Part shown: in pieces, positions 8,660-16,669 of the stretch | How the letters are laid out: every line of letters begins with the position of its first letter | How positions within the stretch are numbered: the stretch's first letter is position 1 | Assembly: GCA_964017145.1 (NCBI GenBank) | Contig: CAXHKQ010000233.1 | Location: 1-16,669, forward strand | Length of the DNA: 16,669 nucleotides | Reading direction: 5' to 3' | From: Agrocybe praecox | Taxonomy: Eukaryota > Basidiomycota > Agaricomycetes > Agaricales > Agrocybaceae | The notes under the pieces: model-generated | What the model saw: only the letters and a program-made list of their open reading frames with translations | Databases searched by the model: none | What the model was told of the DNA's origin: nothing | Made by a program: the position numbers and the translations under genes

Positions 8660-9950
8660 TCTAAATGGTCGTATGATAATAATATAGAGTTATGGAATTG
8701 TAATGGTTTGCACATGCAATAATATATTAGATCATTGGTATTTGTGTGGGGGTCGGCTATTCTAGAAATACAAATAATATAATAGGAATTGGTTGTCATA
8801 ACATAACGAGGTGGAACTTTTGTTATTCATGGTGTTGCTGTGTGGGTATGTACAGGAGATGAGAGGATCCGTAGATAAATCATTTCGGAACAGAAATCGA
8901 ATGCGACCATTGCACTACGTTCACATTTAGATATATTGAAATAACACGTAATACAGGTGTTGTGCGGTTTACATTTAATGTAATTATTATGATGCGGTAC
9001 ATTCATATAATGTTCTTTGACACAAATGTGTGGTTTCCATGTTGGCGGGTCTGGTTAGGGTTGTGTATATAATTGTTGCTTTGTTTGTATGCCTGTATTT
9101 TTGTATTCAGATTCCGTACAAAAGCTGTGTGTAGACAATTGGTCTAATTGTTTCCATGTGTGTCGATCGATTACAATATTGTATGTTGGCGATTATGTGT
9201 GTGTTTGTGTCTGAGTATATAATTTGGGCTAGAAATCATGGAACTGAGAGCGTGGTCCGAATGAAATTGGGAAATCCGCTGAGAAACTCGAGAGTTGCGT
9301 CTATCAATCAATTTTGCTAACTATACGCATCGAATATATATAGTAAGTACTCAGTATTTCGTTTGTCTTATTGTCTCCTCCGCCTCCTCGTCTCGACTTT
9401 ATCGTACTAAATGATGGCGAAATTAACATTAATTTTAGCCAACGTGCAATCAAACTCGAATAGAAGTATTCAACAACAAAAACCAATACAAGTAAATGCG
9501 ATACACACATACACATGTAAATAATAGTGTAGTCTGGAACTACTGGGGGCCCTTTTATGTAATATCTACTGTAGTAATATACTGAGGAAAGTGTAGGTCC
9601 AGTGTAGGTTGATACGTAGTTGTATATAGTAATATGCTGTCATTACCATGTGGTTAATTATAAATTGATTACATTATGTGTGCGTATGTGTGCGTATGTG
9701 TGCGTGTGGGCAAATGTGTTTGTGTATATCATGATGATGTGGTCATTATCATCCATTATAAATAATATTGATTGGTAGATGGTAGAGGTGTTACACAGAC
9801 ATATAAGTGCGCACTTACTGGGACTCAACATACGACTGAGAGCGCTGTAGTAGGAAGCAAGGTGCAATTAACTCACATATACACACACTGAACAAACACA
9901 CTGATATAATTCACACACATATGTTTACGACTATGCTCTACATTATTTGA
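8660..9950. other. T/G-rich (plus strand) non-coding sequence without transposons
   Basis: About 1.3 kb with an even composition, many TGTGTG, TGTAAAT and TATAATA strings, no inverted repeats and no open frame with non-repetitive content. The strand asymmetry is compatible with a transcribed untranslated region or an intron of the minus-strand gene. This is an inference. Confidence 0.25.
9676..9708. repeat. Minisatellite, three units of TGTGTGCGTA
   Basis: A 10 bp unit repeated three times, the last copy slightly altered (TGTGTGCGTG). Confidence 0.75.
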
Positions 9951-9959
9951 AGTAAGTGT

Positions 9960-10260
9960 TCGATTGTGTGTGTGTGGGTGAGTGCCAAATGTGCGAACAC
10001 ATACACCAATACAAATACACATTACACACTTGACGGACTTCAAAGCACATATGCTGCTCTTCGTCTCGACTCATCGGACGATTATGTTGCGCACCACTCC
10101 GGATGACTGGGCACAAAATACACACATAAAACGCACTCGGCGCGCTCGCCAGAAAATAGCACACACACGCACTCACACCGTATTATATTCTTCAATCCCG
10201 CCCGACCGCAAAGAAGACGCGCGGTCGAGGTTCGCGCAGAGAGCATTACAATTACAATAC
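9960..10260. promoter_or_regulatory. CpG/CA-rich island next to the foldback
   Basis: It begins with a GT run (9966-9976) and includes CA-rich stretches and CG-rich sequence (CACTCGGCGCGCTCGCC, GACGCGCGGTCGAGGTTCGC). A 108-codon plus frame lies here but its content follows the CA repeats. Function is unknown. Confidence 0.2.
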
Positions 10261-10375
10261 AGCATGGTAGTAGTAGTACTTATTCTTATTACTAGCCTAG
10301 CTCATTGATTTGAAACATTCACGAAATCGTGCTTCTTTCAAGTGTTGTAAGAATATTAAGAGTCTCACACAAATT

Positions 10376-11990
10376 TTAATGATGCAGTTTCGTTCATTCA
10401 ACATCATATGCTATTGTATACGGAATATATGAAGAAATTGTCGAACTAATTACCTTGAAGGAAATTTTTTCAGATTTGTGTCAATGAAAATGATTTGTGC
10501 ACTATTTCATTACACTACCCGACAAAATTCGACTTTTGGTGAAATACTCGCTTCGAATATGAATTTTCCTATGCGCATTGTGCTCCTAAAAACGAAAATC
10601 ATAATAATTTTTTTTTTCCTTGGGATAGTTTTTTTTGTTCTTATTTTTTCAAGTTTTTTGTGTAGTTGTTATGAATAAATTGCAATATTTCGGGTTGGGT
10701 TGAAAACACGAAACTGCATCATATACCAAAAGAAAGGACAATTGAATAACCTTAACTCCATTCTCAGATACTTTATGTCTATTGATCCCAATTTACGAGT
10801 TATTCGGGAGCGAACGTCAAAAAATGTGTTTTTCATGCAAAAAAGCTACAAAAAAATCCACTAAAAAAATATAAAAATATATGTAAATGCAATATACTTG
10901 ATTCAATTTAATGTCATCATAAAGCTGACTCAAATACGCATCAATAAAGCTAATGCAGTTGGGAGTCTGTGGTCTATTGCCCTTGCAATAGGGAATCTAA
11001 ACAGACCAAGTAACCATATTAATCATACGAATGACAAATTCGACCGGCTATAACTTTTCTATTGACGATTATCATTATATGCAGCATAGTACAACTTTTT
11101 GACGAGAATGTAATTGTCTTCATTTCTACATCATTTTTGACGATTATTTTTTTCCATACCCTCTAGGTTTATCAGAAAATGTTTCACGACTAGGTTTGGT
11201 TTGAATGCCTATTACTATTACTATTACTAAATGTGTCCATAGTCTTTTGATTGCACCAGCTTTATCGATGCGTATTTGAGTCAACCTTATGATGATACAA
11301 AATTTATTCGAGTATATTGAATTTTTGTATATTTTATAATATTTTTTGTGATTTTTTTGTATATTTTTTGCATGGAAAAACACATTTTTTCAAGTTCTCT
11401 CCAGAATAACTCGTGAATTGGGATCAATAGAAATAAAGTATCTAAAAATGAAGTTAAGGTTATTCAATTGTCTTTCTTTTGGTAAATGATGCAGTTTTGT
11501 GTTTTCGACCCAACCCGAAATATTGTCAATTATTCATAACAACTACACAAAAAACTTGAAAAAATCATAACAAAAAAACTATTACATGGAAATGAAAATA
11601 ATTATGATTTTCGTTTTTAGGAGTACAAAACACATGAGAAAAATCATATTTAAAGCGAGTATTTTTTTGGTGTCGGGTGGTGTTATCATTCGATTGAGTA
11701 TACACACATTGCTCTAAGTCACTCCAGTGAGAAGTTGTGGCCTATCATACACAATTTTGGTATTTCGTGTTTGATTAAGAGATCGTAACTTCTCACGGGA
11801 GTGTCTAAGAGATTGCTATACTCAATCGAAAGATAATGAAATAGTAAACAAATCCTTGTGATTGGAAAAAAAAAGTTTTTCTTTCAATTGCCACCATGGT
11901 TATTCGTTCGACAATTTCTCCATATATGAATGCAGAGGACTTTCTCATAGGACTTTCGTGTATGTTTCAAATTAATGCGCTAGACTAGTA
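10376..11990. mobile_element. Foldback-type long inverted repeat, about 1.6 kb
   Basis: Arms of several hundred bases are inverted copies about a centre near 11100. Matching pairs include CACTACCCGACA (10513) with TGTCGGGTGGTG (11671-11682), TTGGGATCAATAGA-type strings (about 10780-10795 and 11420-11432), CAAATACGCA (10931-10940) with TGCGTATTTG (11269-11278), and outside these GAAATTGTCGAAC (about 10433-10446) with its inverse near 11907-11919. The arms show many substitutions and small indels, so the element is not recent. The unpaired loop is roughly 11050-11150. No protein frame is supported. The outer boundaries are approximate. The right arm is interrupted by a smaller MITE. Confidence 0.75.
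11686..11833. mobile_element. 148 bp MITE nested in the right arm of the foldback
   Basis: The left end TCATTCGATTGAGTATACAC and the right end inverse of TCTTTCGATTGAGTATAGCA form inverted repeats of about 47-50 bp (11686-11736 and 11787-11833), both continuing to GTGAGAAGTT. TA flanks the element (11684-11685 and 11834-11835). The opposite arm of the foldback (10496-10515, inverse) reads GTGTAATGAAATAG without the insert, so the empty site is visible. Non-autonomous, with no coding content. Confidence 0.75.
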
Positions 11991-11999
11991 TTAGTGTAG

Positions 12000-12170
12000 T
12001 AATGCGGTCACGTCAGCCGACCGACGTCGCCGTCGTTGCGCCGTTCTCAGATTCGTGTGGCAATGCGCGGAGAGATGGAAAAACGGGCAGCCCGATAAAA
12101 TCAATAAGAACCAGCCGGTCACGCGGCGGAGCGCCCATCACGTGCACACACACACACACGAAACACATAA
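12000..12170. promoter_or_regulatory. CpG-rich island ending in a (CA)n tract
   Basis: CGTCAGCCGACCGACGTCGC and CACGCGGCGGAGCGCCC-type sequence with a (CA)n tract at 12144-12160. On the minus strand the tract is a GT-rich element just downstream of the AATAAA at 12203-12208. Confidence 0.2.
12144..12160. repeat. (CA)n microsatellite
   Basis: GCACACACACACACACG run. Confidence 0.85.
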
Positions 12171-12202
12171 CACATTGGTCATTAAGTTTTCGGTCGGACA
12201 CG

Positions 12203-12208
12203 TTTATT
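12203..12208 (-). terminator. Candidate poly(A) signal AATAAA for the minus-strand gene
   Basis: TTTATT on the plus strand. It is the first AATAAA I find downstream of the stop codon at 14133 in the minus direction, and a GT-rich stretch (the inverse of the CA run at 12144-12160) follows about 45 bases beyond, as in animal poly(A) sites. This would give a 3' untranslated region of about 1.9 kb. Unproven. Confidence 0.3.
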
Positions 12209-12209
12209 A

Positions 12210-12540
12210 TTTTCCGGAGGTTTGAACCATCAAATCTTGAGACAATCCGACAACACTTTCTCGATGTTCAACGATATGATTGTTGTTCGACGACAACTAA
12301 AATTGCAGCAGATGGCTAAGATTCTAGAGATATTTTGAAAAACTATGGATACATATTTCTAGCGTGATCATGTGGCATTGTAAAGCTTAGCTAGACATTG
12401 GCCAAAAACAAAATCGTGATGATGTTTCGGAAAGCTGTACGAGTTGAACGAATTGGGAAAAAAACATTGGAAGAATCGTCTCTTATGTTTCAGACCGGAG
12501 ACTTGATGACCCATGTTTAACACATACTTATATGTATATA
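12210..12540. other. Non-coding sequence, nothing recognised
   Basis: Moderate AT content. CATTAAGTTTTCGGTCGG at about 12181-12198, at its left edge, resembles mariner-type inverted ends, but no partner is visible. A perfect 18 bp palindrome ATATGTATATATACATAT closes the stretch at 12530-12547. Confidence 0.35.
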
Positions 12541-13250
12541 TACATATGCGCGCACGGATGTGCACGTGTTGTCGGCATCGACAGCGGCGGCGGCGGCGGC
12601 ATCATCATTCACGATCAATTTCCACCGAACTGATTTCATAAACGACCGCCGCACGAGCGAACCAGCGGAGCGCGTAACGTGCAACGCGCTCGGTTGAGGA
12701 ATCGGTCGATTATGTATATTATGCTGCTTCATTCACGCACAGCGAACATTCACGAAGCGCGCAACGCACAGATGGTATGGATATTCGGCGGTGGATCGTG
12801 TCGGTCGTGTATTGGGAATTCATTATTTCTGTGACGCGAAACGCGCGCGGCAGCCGCGGAACCTCGCCGCTTCTTGCGCGGCTTGCGTTTAGGATAAATC
12901 GGCATTCGGCGGCGGCGGCGGCGCCGACGAGCAGCGCTCACGATATGAATGATTGCCAGGCGCTGCATAAATATCATCATCATCATCATCATGAGCGCAC
13001 GACGAAGACGGTCGTGGTTCGTTCGTCGCGATCGATGTTCGAATGTTCACACAAACACGCACGAACGCACGCGGACGCCGCGGCAAAGCGAAGCAAGGCA
13101 AGACAAGCGAGCATGAGTTCACGGCTTAATATAATACGCACGCACGCAGAAATAATAGTATGTCTGCGCGTGTGTGTGTCTGTGCGAGTGTGTGAGATTG
13201 TGAGATTGACTGTGTGCGTGCGTGTGTTCGTATTTGTTTGAATGTTGTCT
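12540..13250. promoter_or_regulatory. Large CpG-rich region with triplet and GT tracts
   Basis: Contains (CGG)n at 12584-12600, (GGC)n at about 12909-12923, (CAT)n at 12973-12991 and GT-rich runs at about 13164-13225, with many CG dinucleotides and AACGCGC-type strings. It lies 1-1.6 kb downstream of the minus-strand stop codon, so it may be 3' untranslated sequence or regulatory DNA of a neighbour. Open frames on both strands are repeat-driven. Confidence 0.25.
12973..12991. repeat. (CAT)n microsatellite
   Basis: ATCATCATCATCATCATCAT-type run. Confidence 0.85.
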
Positions 13251-14132
13251 GTCTGTTGATATTCCGCCGTATGCTTTACGTTAACCCATTTGCGGCGCGG
13301 CAGGTCCGCTCAAAATCGGATACAACTTTCACCAGGCGTTAGTTCTGCTCCCTCTGTAACGATGACGGAAAACACAAATCCATGTGAAACCATTTGGTGT
13401 CAGCATGCGATAACGACTGGGCTGACGAATCGAATCTCGCCCCAAATTCAAATTCAGAAGCACTAACATCTAGTCTTTGTTTCATGTAGATATCTCTCTT
13501 TCCGACGTGGACATGGGTTAAGTGCGTTCAATGTGCGGCCAACGTGCGTATGCGAGTGATGTTTGTGTGCGTATGTTCGTATGCTCGTGCATACATATAT
13601 GTGTTAAGTGGCGCGTGCTCGCACATCAAAATATATTGGGCGTGAGGCGCGCCACATAACGAGCGCTCCAGCTCGCTCGTCGTGAGATCAATCGAATATG
13701 TATGTATCGAGCATGTGTTTAGCATAGCAGAGCAACGGCGGTGGTCACGCGTCGTCGTCGCTGCCGTTTGCCGCTGAATTGCTAATGATGATTATCATGA
13801 TGGCATGACGTTGATGATGATGGCATTAGTATTGATAATAATTGAATCACTTTGGCAGCGACTACGAAGACGATACAAAAAAAAAGAAAATGCAGCTAGT
13901 TGGAAACGTCGTACAAATCAATCCTATAACCTAACATCTGAGGTTCCCATTCAAGTGTCAGATGTGCGTGTGTGTTCGTTGGCATGTGGACATGTTCAAT
14001 ATCATACAGTACCCTATTGAAATGACCCCATCAAAACGAGGCGACCACCCCCAAACCGCCACCAAAGTCCTACCAGGGTCCCAATTCGCTCAAGTTTTGG
14101 GCGAAATACGTCGTAAACTGCATCAGTAGAGA
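13250..14132 (-). other. Probable start of the 3' untranslated region of the minus-strand gene
   Basis: This is the sequence directly after the TAA at 14133-14135 in the minus direction. It has no recognised gene. It includes a hairpin (13606-13657), GAT-rich strings near 13785-13825 and GT/CA-rich segments near 13545-13600. That it is transcribed is inferred from position only. Confidence 0.35.
13606..13657. repeat. Inverted repeat with hairpin potential
   Basis: GTGGCGCG (13608-13615) pairs with CGCGCCAC (13648-13655). The stem can extend outward with one mismatch (AAGTGGCGCG/CGCGCCACAT). The loop is about 32 bases. It may act in RNA or as a protein-binding palindrome; nothing in the sequence decides this. 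Confidence 0.45.
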
Positions 14133-16669
14133 TTATTCTGCCGAAACGGCCGTGGCGGCACCGCCAGTCGCCAGTGTCAATTGTGCTGCGGCGGCTGTGG
14201 CGGCCGCGCGGACCGCGGCGGCGTTGATGCCAGTCGTCTCGGTTGAGACGTCGCCATCAAACGCTGCCGATGATGATGATGATGATGTTTGCGTCACGCT
14301 TGCCGCTCCCGTCGCCGCTCCGACTGCGGCTAATGACGTCGACGACGACGACGAAGCTGCCACGGCCGATGTCGTCGTCATCGTTACCGTTGAGTGCGCC
14401 GCTTCGAACGCGAGCGTCTGCGCAGCGGACGGCAACGTTGCCGTAGTACCATTGTTGTTGAAGGTTAGCTGTACCGTTGCTGCGACCTGCGACGCGCTGA
14501 CGGCGGGCGAGCAACCGGTTGCCATTGGCGGCGATGTGCGACGGGCCGCCTCGACCGCCGCACTGGACTGAGCCGGAGCTGTAGCGGACGGAATAGTGGC
14601 CGTCATACCGTTGTTGTTGAACGTTAGCTGAACCGCTGGGGCGACGGGGCTACGTGCCGTACCGGCCACAGAATTCGGCGCTGTGCTAGGTGGCTGGTAG
14701 AGCTGGTGCGGAATCAGGGCCGGAATGGGCGGCGGCGGCGGCGACATCGCGCTTATGACGATGGCCGGCGCCGAGTCGGTGCCGCCGGCTGCGGTCGAAG
14801 TGGTGGTGCTCGCCGTCAGCTTGCTGATGGAATGAGTGATGAAGCTGCCGCTGCCGTTAGTCACCGCCGATTGGGGCTGCGATGACGTCGGTCGAGGCGG
14901 CGACAGCGGCACGTGACCGCGGAACGCCAGTGCCGACGGATTCGGAACGTTGCGCACGCTGGCGCTGCGCATGTTCGACTGGGCGGTGCGCATGGCGGAC
15001 ATCATTGTGGCCGCCGTTGCCGTGGATGATACGGACACGATCGCTGGAGCAGCCGGCGGCTGCGACACCCTGCCGGCCAGCTCCATGCGCTGGCGCTGCA
15101 TCGCCGATTCGGACAACAGCTTCAGATTCTCCAACCTCTGCTCCTGGGCGCGCAACTCGCTCACTTTGCGCTGCAGCAGATCGAAGTTGGACAGTCGATT
15201 GCAGGCGGGGCCGGAGCCGGAGCTGAGGATGTGCTCGATGGACATGACCGATTTGGGCGGAATGGGCGCGTAGCTGAACGAAATGGTAGCCGGCGGCGAG
15301 GCGGAACGGGAGCCGGTGCGGGTGGCCGCGGCGCCACAAACTCATCCGATTTTGTGGGCGACGTGATGTCGATGTAGGCGATTGGGGCTGGTAGGGCGAT
15401 GCCTCGGGGAGGCGGTCGTGTGGGTACCGAGCAGACGGACATTCGACGAGGCGGTGTCCGGTGGATGTTTGTGTGAGTTGTTGTTGTTGTTGTAGGTGCT
15501 GCTGTTGCTGCTGCTGCTGGAGCTGCTGGAGCTGTTGTTCATCTTACTGCTGATGTTGATAATGCTGAAGTTGTTGCCGCTACTCGTGCTGCTGCTGCTA
15601 CTGCAACCCGACAGATCCAACGCACCGACACTGTCACATTTCGCGCCCGCCTGACCGTCTGCCTTCAGCAAATCCGGTGGCGCCTGGGCACGCCGGATTT
15701 TCGCCAGTGCGATCTGCTGCTGAGGCGAACGCGTCGCGATCGAGCGGATCTGGAGGGCCTGCGTTGCTTGCTGCTGCTGTACGGTGGGCACGTGAAAGGA
15801 CGTTGCTGTCCAGACAGTTGGGCTTGAATTTGGCGTGGTGCTGTTGCTGCTGCGGAGGCGGCGGCGGTGCGGGCTGAACGAACTGCTTGTCGCTGTTGTT
15901 GTTGTTGTTGTGCGTGGTTCCTGTTCTGCTGCTGCTGCTGCCGCCACTCGATGGCAGAAGGCGCAGAATTTCGATCACTGGTCGCGTGTCAACGGTTGAG
16001 ATTTGCGCTAGCTGATGCTGTTGCTGTTGTTGTTGGTTTCGATTGTTCATGCGCTGCATATCGCTCATTTTCATCAGACTGATGGCCGGCTTGGTGTCGA
16101 CGTCATCCATAGCGGGCCGGCAGCATCATTGGCATCGGCATGACGACTGCGCTGGCTGGCGTGCTGGGAATGCTGATGTTTGTTCTTCGGCGGACTGGTG
16201 CGAATCAAATTGGGGACGGCCGGTTTTTCGTCGATGGTTTGGGCGGTTCGCGACAATCGACGCTGTACGAACGCTTCAAGGTGGCGCTGGTCGGTCGCTG
16301 ATGAGCGGCCTTCTGATGACGACGCGGACGTGCGAATCGTTCCCCAGTGTTGGCCGGGCTCGACGAGCTGCTGGCTGGGCTGCAAGGCGTTCGCAAGCAG
16401 AGTGAAAATATGATTGCTTGGTGGCGGCATCGGCGACGACGCCCGAGGCGGAACGTGCTCATTGTTGTTGTTCGAGCTATTGGCGGTCAGACCGTTCTTC
16501 GGCAGGACTTCCGACTTTGGACGCAATTCGGGCACCGGTTTGGGTTTGACAAAAGTAACGGATGCGGAGGCGGCGGCAGCCTTGGCAGCCTTGGCCTCGG
16601 TCTTGGTAGCCTTTTTGTTCACGGTTGTTATTGGTCTCGGGAGGCGGTGTGGGCAGATACACGACGTTC
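14133..16669 (-). CDS. 3' part of a large low-complexity (disordered) protein gene, reading frame interrupted
   Basis: The whole stretch reads as protein on the minus strand with GC-rich third positions and no long stop-filled gap, but not in one frame. Plausible open pieces are 16669-16617, about 16616-16205 (ending in NLIRTSPPK), about 16190-16115 (TNISIPSTPAS, MPMPMMLPA), 16116-15800 (MDDVDTKPAISLMKM, polyQ, polyN), 15800-15390 (ATQALQIRSIATRS, ALDLSG, polyS, polyN), 15440-15325 (IAYIDITSPTKSDEFVAPR) and 15330-14133, which ends at a TAA. Homopolymers lie close to several switches, for example the five-T run at 16612-16616. The protein is rich in S, A, Q, N, P and T, with one short coiled coil and C-terminal repeats; I see no catalytic or zinc-binding domain. 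It continues beyond the right edge, so start and upstream exons are missing. Function is unknown. A nuclear regulator is an inference from composition; Psc/Su(z)2-like C-terminal regions are one untested candidate. Confidence 0.72.
14139..14636 (-). repeat. Three-copy QLTF-type protein repeat at the C-terminus
   Basis: Two near-identical 18-residue copies are visible: AVQLTFNNNGMTATIPSA (14583-14636) and TVQLTFNNNGTTATLPSA (14424-14477). A degenerate third copy lies at the extreme C-terminus, AAQLTLATGGAATAVSA (14139-14189). The DNA of the first two copies is also similar, so this is an internal duplication and not only convergent composition. Linkers are Ala/Ser/Thr-rich. It may be a short linear motif used several times; its function is unknown. 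Confidence 0.7.
15065..15189 (-). other. Predicted short coiled-coil segment inside the disordered protein
   Basis: Within the last open piece of the gene, the residues from LSNFDLLQRKVSELRAQEQR through LENLKLLSESAMQRQRMEL show leucines at near-heptad spacing (LLQRKVSELRAQEQRLENLKLL) with abundant E, Q, R and K between them. This is the only stretch of the protein that looks like an ordered helix, so it may be a dimerisation or partner-binding segment. It follows the conserved-looking string SYAPIPPKSVMSIEHIL. The coiled-coil call is by eye only. Confidence 0.45.
15470..16040 (-). repeat. Coding trinucleotide runs (polyQ, polyN, polyS)
   Basis: On the plus strand there are repeated gctgct, gttgtt and similar triplets, for example around 15480-15540, 15770-15780, 15840-15855, 15895-15940 and 16015-16035. 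On the minus strand they encode polyglutamine, polyasparagine and polyserine. Such runs are common in insect nuclear proteins and are prone to length change and assembly error. Confidence 0.75.
15606..15623 (-). other. ALDLSG motif resembling a CtBP-binding PxDLS site
   Basis: The codons read ALDLSG in the piece containing ATQALQIRSIATRS. CtBP corepressors bind PxDLS and related ALDLS-type motifs in disordered parts of transcription regulators. The motif sits just before a serine/asparagine run. Binding is an inference from the short motif alone. Confidence 0.3.

Noticed and set aside
12181..12540. Second mariner copy suggested by CATTAAGTTTTCGGTCGG
   Set aside because: No inverted partner, TA duplications or transposase blocks could be found in the neighbouring sequence.
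14152..14571. 139-codon plus-strand open frame (and similar plus-strand frames up to 16413)
   Set aside because: These are antisense shadows of the triplet-rich minus-strand gene, with polyaspartate and polyalanine created by reading the repeats backwards.
1..16669. Mitochondrial genome (the window length is close to that of an animal mitogenome)
   Set aside because: No mitochondrial rRNA, tRNA or respiratory genes are present; the length is a coincidence.
1..16669. CRISPR array, tRNA gene, rRNA gene or endogenous viral sequence
   Set aside because: No regularly spaced direct repeats, no convincing tRNA arms, no rRNA-like sequence and no viral protein motif were seen on either strand.

Overview
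The window looks like nuclear DNA from an insect, most likely a dipteran and possibly a mosquito. The reasons are a single long-exon gene rich in glutamine, asparagine, serine and alanine runs, mariner/Tc1-type elements and TA-flanked MITEs, and AT-rich non-coding DNA broken by CA/CG-rich islands. There are no operons, ribosome binding sites or other bacterial features. I could not run a search, so the species is an inference.

Layout. Positions 1-14130 hold no convincing protein gene. They are a mosaic of transposable-element relics: an old diverged repeat (366-734, 4471-4762); a 1.18 kb mariner relic with about 30 bp or longer inverted ends and a decayed transposase on the minus strand (733-1912); a GC-rich retroposon-like insert flanked by a 10 bp direct repeat (4031-4417); a Tc1-like relic (4765-5200); a 330 bp repeat (5902-6235) whose ends resemble those of a 1.6 kb foldback (10376-11990); a 724 bp MITE with 135 bp inverted ends (7168-7891); and a 148 bp MITE nested in the right arm of the foldback (11686-11833). 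Between them lie CpG- and CA-rich islands near 2380-2720, 5460-5770, 6440-6610, 8200-8600, 9960-10260, 12000-12170 and 12540-13780, which could be regulatory DNA or untranslated sequence of the neighbouring gene.

Positions 14133-16669 are the 3' part of a minus-strand gene that runs off the right edge. It encodes a low-complexity, probably disordered protein with a short predicted coiled coil, a CtBP-like ALDLSG motif and three copies of a QLTF-type repeat near the C-terminus. Its plausible reading moves between frames several times in 2.5 kb, which suggests indel errors in the assembly, or less likely a decaying gene. I do not recognise the gene. A long disordered C-terminal region of a chromatin or transcription regulator (for example the Psc/Su(z)2 type) is an untested idea.

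The strongest unusual signals are the long foldback with its nested MITE, whose empty target site survives in the opposite arm, and the frame-broken disordered protein gene.
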